A stretch of DNA of 64,000 nucleotides from Marinobacter azerbaijanicus (GTDB lineage Bacteria; Pseudomonadota; Gammaproteobacteria; Pseudomonadales; Oleiphilaceae), in the NCBI RefSeq assembly GCF_030250645.1, contig NZ_JASSVS010000001.1, forward strand, positions 496,001 through 560,000, given 5' to 3'. Shown one piece after another: positions 35,325 through 44,575 of this stretch. The translations under genes were made by a program, and so were the position numbers. The notes beneath the pieces were generated by a model. That model was given only the letters and a program-made list of their open reading frames with translations. It did not search any database and was not told the DNA's origin. The first letter of the stretch is position 1, and the number at the start of each line of letters is the position of its first letter.

Positions 35325-38300
35325 CTAAACCTTTTCAATACCAAGTGACAACAGCGATGCGTTTCCACCCACCGCTGTTGTGTTAATGGTGCGGGTTCTC
35401 TCGGTGGCAAACCGAAGCAGGTAATGAGGACCACCGGCCTTGGGTCCAGTACCGGAAAGGCCACGGCCACCGAATGGCTGCACACCGACCACAGCCCCAA
35501 TCTGGTTACGATTTACGTAGGTATTGCCCACTTTTACCCGCCTCTCAATATAGGCTGCCGTGGACTCACTCCGGCTGTGAATGCCCAGGGTTAGCCCATA
35601 CCCCGTGGCGTTAATCTCATCAATCACCTCATCCAGCTTCTCTGCAGTGTAGTGGACAACATGAAGAATGGGCCCGAAATGCTCGTTTTTAAGCTCATTT
35701 ATGCCGGAAATGCCGTAGGCCGATGGTGGGACGAAGTAGCCTGACTGACACGCTTCCGATAGCGGTACCCTGGCAATAAGGCGCGAGCCCCTGTCCAGCT
35801 CCTCCAGGTGCGACTGCAACCCGGACAGCGCCTCGCCATCAATTACCGGGCCGACATCAGTGCTGTGTAACTCCGGATTACCGATGGATAACTCCTGCAT
35901 GGCGCCTGCCAGCAGTTCTTCCATGCGTCCGGCCACATCTTTCTGGATATAGAGCACACGCAACGCCGAGCAGCGCTGCCCGGCACTGACAAAGGCAGAC
36001 TGGATAACATCCCTGACCACCTGTTCCGGTAACGCACTGCTGTCCACAATCATGGCGTTCTGCCCCCCTGTCTCTGCAATCAGGGGCACAATGGCGCCCT
36101 CCCGCTGAGCCAGTGTGCGATTGAGGATATGCGCCACCTCTGTAGAACCGGTGAAGGCCACGCCGGCAATTCTGGGGTCCGGGGTCAGTTTGCCGCCGAT
36201 TGTTGCGCCATCACCGGGTAAAAGCTGAATCACATCTGGCGGGAAGCCGGCCTCGAGCATCAGCTCAAAGGCACGGCCTGCCACCAGGCTTGTCTGTTCC
36301 GCCGGCTTGGCAATGACTGCATTACCTGCAACCAGAGCTGCCATGATCTGGCCAGTAAAGATGGCCAGCGGAAAATTCCAGGGACTGATGCATAGAAACA
36401 CACCGCGCCCTTCCATATAGAGCTCGTTACTTTCGCCGGTCGGCCCCGGCAGTGCCATGGCATCGCCAAAGCGGGCCCTTCCCTGAATGGCGTAGTAGCG
36501 ACAGAAATCAACGGCTTCGCGAACCTCATCAATACCGTCCTGCATGGTCTTTCCCGCTTCCCGGCAACAGATCGCCATGAGCTCTTCCATGTGGGATTCC
36601 ATCAGGTCCGCATACCTTTCCAGGCACCGGGCGCGGTCCTCCACCGGGCGATCCCGCCAGGCGGGGAAGCCGGCGGCAGCAACACTGAGGGCTTCAGCAG
36701 CCTGGGCTTCACTGCTCCAGTAAACCTGCCCTACGGGTCGGGTCATGTCGTAGGGAGCCGTGATTTCCCCGGGGTTCCCTTCACGCCTTTTTTCCCCACC
36801 GATTACCGGCGCAGCCTCCCAACTGGTCGCTGACCACTGGGAGAGATGATTCAGTAACGGGTCGAGATCGGCAGCAACGTGAATATTCATGCCCCTGGAA
36901 TTACGGCGCTCATCCCCATACAGATGGGTTGGTGCCGGAATCCGGTCATTGGGAAGGGAGTCGTATTTCTGGAGTTCGTGAACCGGGTTCTGCACCAGGT
37001 CCTCGATGGGGGTGGCGGCGTCCACCAGCCGGTGCACGAACGAGGAGTTAGCCCCGTTCTCCAGCAGACGACGGACCAGGTACGGCAACAGATCCTTGTG
37101 GGCGCCAACCGGCGCATAAATACGCACCGGAATGTCGTTCTCTTCAAGAATACCGTTGTACAGCGCATCGCCCATGCCATGGAGACGCTGGAACTCAATC
37201 CTGCGGCGCTTGTTCTTCGCCATGGCCAGGACTGAAGCGACTGTGTGGGCATTATGACTGGCCAGCTGGGGGTACAACGCCCCTTCTGTATAGTCGCTGA
37301 GCAGGAATCGAAGGCACGCCAGATACGATGTATCGGTCGCTTCCTTGCGGGTGAACACAGGATAGCTTTCCAACCCCAGTTGCTGGCAGATCTTGATTTC
37401 CGTATCCCAATAGGCGCCCTTCACCAGCCTGACGGGGATCTCATCACCCTGCTCTTTCGCCAGCTTGGTAAGCCAGCACAACACCGGAAGCGCCCGTTTG
37501 GAGTAAGCTTGAATGACCAGCCCGAATCCACCCCACCCTCTCACAGCCGGCGCTGCGAACACCTTTTCGAACAGCTTCAGGGATAACTCCAGGCGGTCCA
37601 TTTCCTCAGCATCAATGGTAATGGCTACGTTTCGTTGCCGCGCAACAGTCAGGAGATCAATCAACGTGCAGTACAGTTCGTCCAGAACACGCGCTTCCTG
37701 AGATGCCTCGTATCTGGGATGGAGCGCAGAGAGTTTGATTGAAATGGAGGGGGCCAGGGTCTCGCCACCGGAATAGCTATCGCTTCCAACCGATTCAATG
37801 GCATCCAGATAGTCCTTCAGGTAGCGAGCAGCATCATCACGGGTCATAGCCGCTTCGCCAAGCATGTCGAACGAATAGGTGTACCCCATGTCCCGGTATT
37901 CACGGGCATTCCTGAGGGCTTCGTCGATATCACGGCCAAGAACGAACTGCTTGCCCATGATGGCCATGGCCTGGTACATGGCACTTCGAATGACGGGCTC
38001 GCCGCTTCGTTTTACCAGACGGCGCCAGATGCTGGACGGTGAGCCGTCCAGCCGCTTGTCCATCCTGACCACTCGCCCGGTCAGCAGAAGCCCCCATGTG
38101 GAGGCATTGACAAGTGTTGATTCACTGCGGCCAACGTGCTTTTTCCAGTCAGCATCGGACAGTTTGTCCTGGATCAGGGCATCGGCGGTGAACTTGTCGG
38201 GAATGCGCATCAGCGCTTCGGCCAGGCACATCAACAGGATACCTTCCTGTGTATCGAGACTGTATTCCTGAAGCAGCGCATCGATCATGTGGACAGAGCT

Positions 38301-38504
38301 GTCCTGCTCCCTGACCTTTTTGATCAGGCCGGTAGCAGCCTCGGTAACGGCGCGATGTTCTGCGGCATCGCTCTGGGCAAGAGGGATCAGTTCATTGAGG
38401 TAGCGTGTTTCATCGACGGCGTAGTTGGCGACAACTCCCTGCCAGAAGAAGGATCTTGGCTGCTCCTGGAATGCAGGCTCCAATACCTTGCTTGCATTGA
38501 ACAT
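35325..38504 (-). CDS. putA: Bifunctional proline dehydrogenase / L-glutamate-gamma-semialdehyde dehydrogenase
   Basis: PutA oxidises proline to glutamate in two steps with FAD and NAD, using membrane quinone. The 1059-residue protein lacks the N-terminal ribbon-helix-helix DNA-binding domain of the 1320-residue E. coli PutA, so it should not repress its own operon. The FAD barrel includes RLVKGAYWDTEIKICQQLGL and RNSRGMNIHVA-linked sequence; the dehydrogenase half has ISPWNFPLAIFTGQIMAALV, AFTGSTEVAHIL, ETGGQNAMIVD and VSAGQRCSALRVLYI with the catalytic Cys. The C-terminal end LLSLGIEKV is complete. An AraC regulator lies upstream and putP downstream. Confidence 0.97.
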   Translation of the reverse strand: MFNASKVLEPAFQEQPRSFFWQGVVANYAVDETRYLNELIPLAQSDAAEHRAVTEAATGLIKKVREQDSSVHMIDALLQEYSLDTQEGILLMCLAEALMRIPDKFTADALIQDKLSDADWKKHVGRSESTLVNASTWGLLLTGRVVRMDKRLDGSPSSIWRRLVKRSGEPVIRSAMYQAMAIMGKQFVLGRDIDEALRNAREYRDMGYTYSFDMLGEAAMTRDDAARYLKDYLDAIESVGSDSYSGGETLAPSISIKLSALHPRYEASQEARVLDELYCTLIDLLTVARQRNVAITIDAEEMDRLELSLKLFEKVFAAPAVRGWGGFGLVIQAYSKRALPVLCWLTKLAKEQGDEIPVRLVKGAYWDTEIKICQQLGLESYPVFTRKEATDTSYLACLRFLLSDYTEGALYPQLASHNAHTVASVLAMAKNKRRRIEFQRLHGMGDALYNGILEENDIPVRIYAPVGAHKDLLPYLVRRLLENGANSSFVHRLVDAATPIEDLVQNPVHELQKYDSLPNDRIPAPTHLYGDERRNSRGMNIHVAADLDPLLNHLSQWSATSWEAAPVIGGEKRREGNPGEITAPYDMTRPVGQVYWSSEAQAAEALSVAAAGFPAWRDRPVEDRARCLERYADLMESHMEELMAICCREAGKTMQDGIDEVREAVDFCRYYAIQGRARFGDAMALPGPTGESNELYMEGRGVFLCISPWNFPLAIFTGQIMAALVAGNAVIAKPAEQTSLVAGRAFELMLEAGFPPDVIQLLPGDGATIGGKLTPDPRIAGVAFTGSTEVAHILNRTLAQREGAIVPLIAETGGQNAMIVDSSALPEQVVRDVIQSAFVSAGQRCSALRVLYIQKDVAGRMEELLAGAMQELSIGNPELHSTDVGPVIDGEALSGLQSHLEELDRGSRLIARVPLSEACQSGYFVPPSAYGISGINELKNEHFGPILHVVHYTAEKLDEVIDEINATGYGLTLGIHSRSESTAAYIERRVKVGNTYVNRNQIGAVVGVQPFGGRGLSGTGPKAGGPHYLLRFATERTRTINTTAVGGNASLLSLGIEKV

Positions 38505-38649
38505 GTTAGCGCCCCGTCGATGGCACCGGCAATGCGCCGTATACCCGAATTCGTCATTCTGTTTGGGTCAGACAACACGCACAGATCCATCCAGCGCCCT
38601 GACGATGACCAGCTACCTCCATAAGTTAGTATTACTACGGATCACAAGC

Positions 38650-38676
38650 TTACAAAATCCTACGATTTTTTTGTAA
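38650..38676. promoter_or_regulatory. Inverted repeat in the putA upstream region
   Basis: TTACAAAA and TTTTGTAA are perfect 8-base arms separated by 11 bases, about 145 bases before the putA start. The AT-rich palindrome is a candidate binding site for the AraC regulator next door. No gene is seen in this 203-base gap. Confidence 0.4.
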
Positions 38677-38707
38677 ATTCATCCTGAAATGGGCTTTTTT
38701 TAGCAAA

Positions 38708-39487
38708 TCAGGCGACTTTGCCATCAATTCGTAACCTGGAGGGTGTTGTGCCTTTGTGTTTTCTGAGGGCGTTGGTCAGGGCACTCTGAGAGGAAAATCC
38801 GGTCCGGTAACTCACTTCCGATACCGACAGCGGCGTCATTGTCAGTAACTGCACTGCCTGCTCAAGGCGGGTCTGCAGCAGGAACTGGTGCGGCGTAACG
38901 CCGACCACCTCGCGGAACATTTCGTGAAAACGGCTGACGCTGAGGCAGGCCACGCCGGCAAGATCGTTGACGGTGATCTTGCGCTGAATGTTTTCCATGA
39001 TGTAGCGCCGGATGGTATCCGGGCTTATGGCGTGGCGATTCGGGCGCACATCCCGCCCATCGTTCAATCGCTCCGCCATACAGTGCAGGATACTGGCGCC
39101 CATATGGCGCTTCATGCCCTCATTGTCCGGCGAACGGTCAAACTCTCCGGCCACAAACTGCACCAAACCCTGCAACTTGCTGTCCAGCACCAGCGTACGA
39201 GGCTTCTCGAATAACGGGGCAAGTGTCTCGTATTCACTATGAGCAGGGCTGTTGAAGGCCGGTAGATAGGGATCCAGGTTGATCACCAGAACATGGTTCT
39301 GAAGGTCACCACAGTAATCATGCCTGGCTTCAGTGGGCACCAGACAGGCGCGCCAGGTATCGAGATGGGAGCCGGTTCCGTCCACGCTGAGATCAGCCTC
39401 TCCGCGAACGCCCACAACGATCTGGTGGTGTTCGTGACGGTGGTGATGAGAAGCCGTTGGAAGCTTGAGCAAACGTGCGTTCAACAT
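38708..39487 (-). CDS. AraC-family regulator, likely of proline use
   Basis: The 259-residue protein has an N-terminal cupin-like domain (SHHHRHEHHQIVVGVRGEAD, rich in His) and a C-terminal AraC domain (KITVNDLAGVACLSVSRFHE, then MFREVVGVTPHQFLLQTRLE and SVSEVSYRTGFSSQSALTNA). It precedes putA and putP on the same strand. PruR, an AraC protein, controls put genes in Pseudomonas, and PutA here lacks a DNA-binding domain, so this is the likely put regulator by context. That role is inference. Confidence 0.87.
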   Translation of the reverse strand: MLNARLLKLPTASHHHRHEHHQIVVGVRGEADLSVDGTGSHLDTWRACLVPTEARHDYCGDLQNHVLVINLDPYLPAFNSPAHSEYETLAPLFEKPRTLVLDSKLQGLVQFVAGEFDRSPDNEGMKRHMGASILHCMAERLNDGRDVRPNRHAISPDTIRRYIMENIQRKITVNDLAGVACLSVSRFHEMFREVVGVTPHQFLLQTRLEQAVQLLTMTPLSVSEVSYRTGFSSQSALTNALRKHKGTTPSRLRIDGKVA

Positions 39488-39554
39488 GCCCGCGGTCCGG
39501 AAGTTGATTGAGAATATTACTCAATTAAAGCAGAACATCGCGCAACATGCACGA

Positions 39555-40187
39555 TCAAGGCCTAGTTACCAACCCACGGATCAGGCTGGTAACGTCCCTG
39601 CTTACCACTTCCAGAGGCTGTGCGGCATCCACAATGTGGTATCGATCAGGGTCTGTGGCAGCGCGGTCCAGGTAAGCCTGGCGTATGCGCTCAAAGAAGT
39701 CCACGGCTTCCCGTTCGAACCGGTCCAGCTCGCCTCTGTGACGGGCACGGGTCATGCCGGTTTCGACCGGCGCATCCAGCAAAACAATATGATCCGGCCG
39801 AAACGCCCCCTGCACCAGGTTTTCCAGCTGGGCTATATGCTCAACGGGCACACCACGCCCTCCCCCCTGATAGGCGAAGGTGGCGTCGGTAAAGCGGTCG
39901 CACAGTACCCAGCGTCCCGCTTCCAGTTCCGGAAGGATCAGGGTCTGGAGGTGCTGCGCGCGGGCGGCGAACATCAGCAGCAGTTCTGTCATGTCATTGA
40001 CCGGCTCGTCCCGGGGTGCCAGCAACAGCTCGCGAATGGACTCCGCCATTGGAGTACCGCCGGGTTCCCGGGTGACAACGACGTCAACGCCCAGTGATTT
40101 CAGGGTATCCGCCGCATTCTCGAGCTGTGTGGACTTGCCAACCCCTTCTGTACCTTCAAAGGTAATAAACTGCCCGTGACTGGTCAT
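39555..40187 (-). CDS. tmk: Thymidylate kinase
   Basis: Tmk phosphorylates dTMP to dTDP in DNA precursor synthesis. The 210-residue protein has the P-loop FEGTEGVGKST near residue 9, the DR(Y/F) segment VLCDRFTDATFAYQGGGRGV and VTREPGGTPMAESIRELLL. The ATG overlaps the mltG stop by four bases. In Pseudomonas the next gene would be holB; here the AraC/put block follows. Confidence 0.96.
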   Translation of the reverse strand: MTSHGQFITFEGTEGVGKSTQLENAADTLKSLGVDVVVTREPGGTPMAESIRELLLAPRDEPVNDMTELLLMFAARAQHLQTLILPELEAGRWVLCDRFTDATFAYQGGGRGVPVEHIAQLENLVQGAFRPDHIVLLDAPVETGMTRARHRGELDRFEREAVDFFERIRQAYLDRAATDPDRYHIVDAAQPLEVVSRDVTSLIRGLVTRP

Positions 40188-41257
40188 TGCTCGTCTTCCC
40201 CGGTCTCAGGGTCAGAATCGGGAACTGGCGCCGGGGAGGAGCGGTAGTCAGAGCGCCGGTTGAGCTGGAATTCCCGCACCGCTTTCTGATGCTCCTGCAG
40301 GGTTCGGGAAAACTTGTGGGTGCCATCACCCCGTGCGACAAAATACAGTGCATCACCGTCGGCAGGATTCAGGGCTGCATGAATGGCCTCCCTCCCGGGC
40401 AGCGCTATGGGTGTCGGCGGCAAGCCGTCAATCCGGTAGGTGTTGTAGTCCGTGGGGGTTTGCAGGTCGCTGCGGGTGATTCGCCCTTTATACTTCTCCC
40501 CCATGCCATAGATTACCGTGGGATCTGTCTGCAGCCTCATCCCCTTCTCCAGGCGGCGGACAAAAACACCGGCCACCTCTTCCCGTTCGTGGGCAGCGCC
40601 GGTTTCCCGCTCAACGATAGAGGCCATGATCAGAGCTTCATAGGGCGAATCATAGGGCAGATCATCAGCCCTGGATTGCCATTCCGCCGCCAACACCTCT
40701 TCCATCTTCTCAAAGGCGCGGCGTAACAGATCCAGATCGGTTTCGCTGCTGGTGAACAGATAGGTATCCGGGAAAAAGCGTCCTTCTGGGTGCTCGCCTT
40801 CAGCGCCCATCGCTTTCATGATCTGTTCATCACTCCAGTCGGTGGTTATCTGTTCAATGCGCTCGCTGTTGGCCAGCGCCCGGCGCATATCCTGGAAGGT
40901 CCAGCCTTCTATGAACTGGATCTGCCAGTGCTTGGTGGCTCCGGCCACCATCACGGCGATCATATCCAGGGTACTCATCCCGGAGGTAAATTCGTACTCC
41001 CCGGCCTTCAGGCGTGTCTGCTCCGGAAAGAGCCTGCCATGAACCCTCAGCCACAGGCTGTCCGCCACGAGACCATCGGCCTCCAGCTTGCGGGCAACCT
41101 GCCCGTAACCGCTTCCGGAAGGGACAGTGAACAGAACCGGCTCATCCAGTGCCACCGGTTGCTCAAGGGTCTTCAGCCCCTGCCATACCCAGAGACTACT
41201 CCCCGCAACAGCCAGAACGAGGATGCAAAACAGACTGATTAATAACTTCTTGACCAA
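40184..41257 (-). CDS. mltG: Endolytic murein transglycosylase
   Basis: MltG cuts nascent peptidoglycan strands at the inner membrane and sets glycan length. The 357-residue protein has one N-terminal membrane helix (LLISLFCILVLAVAGSSLWV), a LysM-like region and the YceG domain with the catalytic Glu in ALIMASIVERETGAAHEREE, plus LQTDPTVIYGMGEKYKGRIT and the end segment DALYFVARGDGTHKFS. A polar tail of about 25 residues follows. It lies between pabC and tmk, as in other fab clusters. Confidence 0.95.
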   Translation of the reverse strand: MVKKLLISLFCILVLAVAGSSLWVWQGLKTLEQPVALDEPVLFTVPSGSGYGQVARKLEADGLVADSLWLRVHGRLFPEQTRLKAGEYEFTSGMSTLDMIAVMVAGATKHWQIQFIEGWTFQDMRRALANSERIEQITTDWSDEQIMKAMGAEGEHPEGRFFPDTYLFTSSETDLDLLRRAFEKMEEVLAAEWQSRADDLPYDSPYEALIMASIVERETGAAHEREEVAGVFVRRLEKGMRLQTDPTVIYGMGEKYKGRITRSDLQTPTDYNTYRIDGLPPTPIALPGREAIHAALNPADGDALYFVARGDGTHKFSRTLQEHQKAVREFQLNRRSDYRSSPAPVPDSDPETGEDEQ

Positions 41258-41262
41258 GCGAT

Positions 41263-42084
41263 TTATTCCAAAGTTTTCAGAGGGTCGCAGATTGTCTCAA
41301 GCCCGCCATCCACTGGCAACTCGACACCGGCCAATCTGCGAACACACACAATGCCCACAACACTGTTGACCAGATACAGCCCCCGAAAACCAGACCGGGA
41401 AACCACTGACGGAGGCACCGCTTCCTCGCGGACTTCGCTCCCTGTTTCACGAAGACAATCAATTACATACTTCCGCATTACCCCCGCCACGGCCAGACTG
41501 CTGACCGGCGGCGTGGTCCATACATTCCCGTGCCTGACAAACAGGTTTGTCCGTGTGCCCTCAACCAGGTTTCCCGAGGCATCGCGCATGATCAACTCGA
41601 ACTCCCTACCGGTAAAATCACGGCTTGCCATCACCTGTTCGAGCCGGTTAAGCGTTTTTATACCGGCCAGTTGCGGATTTACCGTCAGCGGGAACTGCGA
41701 GAAGTCAGCCACAACACCGCGACTGTCAGGAAATGGTGGCATGGCCGAGACAGACACGATGAGGTTGGGCCGGCAGTTCTTCTCGGGCAATCGATACCCC
41801 CGCCCGCCGCTACCACGGGTAAGGATCAGCTTGAGCACCCAGTCTGAAGCGCCGTAAGCATCCCCGTGGATGATTCCGGCCCGCTCCACTTCCGCATCCA
41901 GTTGATCACGATGAACCGGTATTGCCAGCCGGCCGGCGTCTGCCACCATGCGGTCAAGGTGGAGCGAACGCAAGACCGCCTGACGACCGCGCATGCGTAT
42001 GGTTTCAAACAGGCCGTCACCATAGGCCAATCCGCGATCGGCGGCGGGTACATCGTTGCTGTCAGCCTGGATAACGTTCAGCAC
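41263..42084 (-). CDS. pabC: Aminodeoxychorismate lyase
   Basis: PabC is a PLP enzyme that releases pyruvate from 4-amino-4-deoxychorismate to give 4-aminobenzoate for folate. The 273-residue protein has ADRGLAYGDGLFETIRMRGR at the start, the PLP Lys in AGIKTLNRLEQVMASRDF and IMRDASGNLVEGTRTNLFVR for cofactor binding. It sits eight bases after fabF and five before mltG, so all three are probably one transcript. Confidence 0.93.
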   Translation of the reverse strand: MLNVIQADSNDVPAADRGLAYGDGLFETIRMRGRQAVLRSLHLDRMVADAGRLAIPVHRDQLDAEVERAGIIHGDAYGASDWVLKLILTRGSGGRGYRLPEKNCRPNLIVSVSAMPPFPDSRGVVADFSQFPLTVNPQLAGIKTLNRLEQVMASRDFTGREFELIMRDASGNLVEGTRTNLFVRHGNVWTTPPVSSLAVAGVMRKYVIDCLRETGSEVREEAVPPSVVSRSGFRGLYLVNSVVGIVCVRRLAGVELPVDGGLETICDPLKTLE

Positions 42085-42092
42085 GGCCCTGC

Positions 42093-43340
42093 TCAGTCCT
42101 CATAACGCTGGAAAATCAGGGTGCCATTGGTACCGCCAAACCCAAAGGAGTTTGACAGGGCAACGCGGATGTCGGCCTTACGGCTGCTCCCCGGTACAAA
42201 GTCCAGGTCGCAGCCATCGTCCGGATCTTCCAGGTTGATGGTAGGGGGCAGGACACCATCGCGAATCGCCAATACCGAGAAAATGGCTTCAATTGCACCC
42301 GCTGCGCCGAGCAGATGTCCTGTCATGGATTTGGTGCTGCTGACAGACAGCTTGTAGGCATGCTCTGCAAACACCGATTTCACAGCGGCAACCTCGGCAA
42401 CGTCCCCCACCTGGGTGGAGGTGCCATGGGCATTGATATAATCCACAGCCCCGGGCTCAAGCCCGGCATCGCGTATTGCATTCCTCATGGACCGGGCCGC
42501 GCCCTCTCCATCTTCCGGTGGGGCTGTGATGTGAAAGGCATCGTCACTCATGCCGAAGCCGGTGATTTCACCATGAATGGTCGCGCCCCTGCGCTTCGCA
42601 TGCTCAAGGTCCTCAAGCACTACAACCCCGGCGCCGTCGCTGAGCACAAAACCATCCCTGCCACGATCCCAGGGCCGGCTCGCCTTTTCAGGCTCGTCGT
42701 TGCGGGTAGACAGAGCCCTTGCCGCCGAAAACGCAGCGATGGAGCTGCGAGTGGTGGCCATTTCCGACCCCCCAGCCAGCATTACATCGGCATCCCCATA
42801 GGCAATCGTCCGGGCTGCATAGCCTATATTGTGAGTTCCCGTGGTGCAGGCAGTCACAATGGCGATATTCGGTCCCTGGTAACCAAAGCGAATAGCCACG
42901 TTGCCAGCGATCATGTTGATGACGGAGGCCGGCACAAAGAAAGGCGACACCTTCCTCGGCCCCGACTTCTCCATGGTGATCACATTCTTTTCAATGTATT
43001 CAAGACCACCGATACCTGAGCCAATGGCAACGCCGACTCTTTCCTTGTCCAGGTGTTCATAACCTTCCAGGCCGCTTGCATCCACCGCCTGCTGCGCCGC
43101 AATGAGGCCGTAATGAATAAACGCGTCCAGCTTTCTGGCGTCTTTGGTAGACAGGTAGGGTTCAATATCCAGATTCTTGATACCGCCGCCGATCCTTGTG
43201 TTGTATCCGGTGGTATCAAAGCGCTCGATCTCCGCAATGCCGCTGCGACCGGCGCAAATCCCCTGCCAGGAAGAATCCACGTCGTTCCCGAGCGGCGAAA
43301 GCATTCCCATGCCTGTTATTACAACACGTCGTTTAGCCAT
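42093..43340 (-). CDS. fabF: 3-oxoacyl-[acyl-carrier-protein] synthase II
   Basis: FabF (KAS II) elongates acyl-ACP with malonyl-ACP in type II fatty acid synthesis. The 415-residue protein has the active Cys in IAIVTACTTGTHNIGYAART, His residues in INAHGTSTQVGDVAE and MTGHLLGAAGAIEA, and the C-terminal NSFGFGGTNGTLIF. The AraA-like start MAKRRVVITGMGMLSPLGND is canonical. It follows acpP, with the acpP terminator between them. Confidence 0.96.
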   Translation of the reverse strand: MAKRRVVITGMGMLSPLGNDVDSSWQGICAGRSGIAEIERFDTTGYNTRIGGGIKNLDIEPYLSTKDARKLDAFIHYGLIAAQQAVDASGLEGYEHLDKERVGVAIGSGIGGLEYIEKNVITMEKSGPRKVSPFFVPASVINMIAGNVAIRFGYQGPNIAIVTACTTGTHNIGYAARTIAYGDADVMLAGGSEMATTRSSIAAFSAARALSTRNDEPEKASRPWDRGRDGFVLSDGAGVVVLEDLEHAKRRGATIHGEITGFGMSDDAFHITAPPEDGEGAARSMRNAIRDAGLEPGAVDYINAHGTSTQVGDVAEVAAVKSVFAEHAYKLSVSSTKSMTGHLLGAAGAIEAIFSVLAIRDGVLPPTINLEDPDDGCDLDFVPGSSRKADIRVALSNSFGFGGTNGTLIFQRYED

Positions 43341-43390
43341 ACCCCTTCACCTGAGTCCCTTGCTGGTAATGAACTGGAAAAACAGCCAAT

Positions 43391-43425
43391 AAAAAAGCCG
43401 TCCGATGTCACATCACATGGACGGC
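43391..43425 (-). terminator. Terminator after acpP
   Basis: On the minus strand GCCGTCC, a 15-base loop and GGACGGC are followed by TTTTTT. It lies about 30 bases after the acpP stop and should make acpP mRNA largely monocistronic with some read-through to fabF. Confidence 0.8.
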
Positions 43426-43456
43426 TTCTTGCCTGGCTTATAAAGCGTGTAGAGTA

Positions 43457-43690
43457 TCAGGTGTGCGCGACGATGTAGTCGATCGCGTCCTGAACACTCG
43501 CCAGCTTTTCCGCTTCTTCGTCCGGAATTTCGGTCTCGAACTCTTCCTCGAGTGCCATGACCAGCTCAACGGTGTCCAGTGAGTCAGCGCCAAGGTCCTC
43601 TACAAAAGAAGATGTGTTCTGAACTTCGGACTCTTTAACGCCCAACTGCTCACAAACGATCTTCTTCACGCGCTCTTCAACTGTACTCAT
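43457..43690 (-). CDS. acpP: Acyl carrier protein
   Basis: ACP carries the growing acyl chain on a phosphopantetheine arm. The 77-residue acidic protein begins [20 protein letters not shown] and has the attachment Ser in [20 protein letters not shown]. Length and sequence are canonical. It has a candidate promoter of its own and a terminator on the other side, which fits its need for high expression. Confidence 0.98.
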   Translation of the reverse strand: MSTVEERVKKIVCEQLGVKESEVQNTSSFVEDLGADSLDTVELVMALEEEFETEIPDEEAEKLASVQDAIDYIVAHT

Positions 43691-43733
43691 AATGTCCTCA
43701 CTTTTGTGTCAACCAAGCAACTTAAGTGCTGCC

Positions 43734-43762
43734 AGTTTAGTTTAAACCATACCTGCAGACAA
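43734..43762 (-). promoter_or_regulatory. Candidate promoter of acpP
   Basis: On the minus strand TTGTCT (43757-43762), a 17-base spacer and TAAACT (43734-43739) lie in the 132-base fabG-acpP gap, about 45 bases before the acpP ATG. Both boxes match four of six consensus bases. Confidence 0.4.
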
Positions 43763-43822
43763 GCAGGGGCTCCATTCAAACATGTTGTGCAACAAGGGTT
43801 TGCGCACACATCCCCGCAGGGA

Positions 43823-44566
43823 CTATCCCATGTACATTCCGCCATTGACGTGAATCGTTTCGCCCGTCACGTAACCAGCGGCCTCCGAGGCCAGGAAGGC
43901 AACAACCGCTGCCACTTCTTCCGGCTCACCCAGACGACCGGCGGGTATGACTTCCATCATAGCCTCGCGCTGCTTGTCGTCCAGTTTTCGGGTCATATCC
44001 GTGTCAATAAATCCCGGGGCAACACAGTTTGCGGTGATCCCACGGTTCGACATCTCTTTTGCCAGGCTACGGGTGAAGCCCTCTACACCGGCCTTTGCCG
44101 CGCAATAGTTGGCCTGCCCCGGATTACCCATACCAGCCACGACAGAGCTGATGTTGATAACCCGACCCCATCGCGCCTTTGCCATGCCACGCAACACAGC
44201 CTTGCTGGTGCGGTAGACGCTCGAGAGGTTGGTCTCGATAACCGAAGACCAGTCATCGTCCTTCAAACGCATCAGAAGGTTATCACGGGTAATCCCTGCA
44301 TTGTTGACAAGAATCACCGGCACGCCAGCCTTTTCATTCACCTCTTTCAGCCCGGCCTCGATGCTGTCCGGGTCGGCGACATTCATTACGATACCGAAAC
44401 CCTTGGCATCCATCGCCTTCAGGTCGGCCGAGATTGACTCCGCACCCGCCGCACTCGTTGCAGTGCCGACAACTGTCGCACCCTGATCAGCCAACGCCCT
44501 GGCTATGGCTTTTCCGATACCGCGCGTTGCACCGGTTACCAGTGCAGTCTTGCCTTCAAGAGACAT
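43823..44566 (-). CDS. fabG: 3-oxoacyl-[acyl-carrier-protein] reductase
   Basis: FabG reduces 3-ketoacyl-ACP with NADPH. The 247-residue SDR protein has the cofactor motif LVTGATRGIGKAIARALADQ, NNAGITRDNLLMRLKDDDW, the catalytic INISSVVAGMGNPGQANYCA with Ser, Tyr and the following Lys (AAKAG), and GYVTGETIHVNGGMYM at the end. It is nine bases downstream of fabD, within the cluster. Confidence 0.97.
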   Translation of the reverse strand: MSLEGKTALVTGATRGIGKAIARALADQGATVVGTATSAAGAESISADLKAMDAKGFGIVMNVADPDSIEAGLKEVNEKAGVPVILVNNAGITRDNLLMRLKDDDWSSVIETNLSSVYRTSKAVLRGMAKARWGRVINISSVVAGMGNPGQANYCAAKAGVEGFTRSLAKEMSNRGITANCVAPGFIDTDMTRKLDDKQREAMMEVIPAGRLGEPEEVAAVVAFLASEAAGYVTGETIHVNGGMYMG

Positions 44567-44575
44567 GCATTGCTC

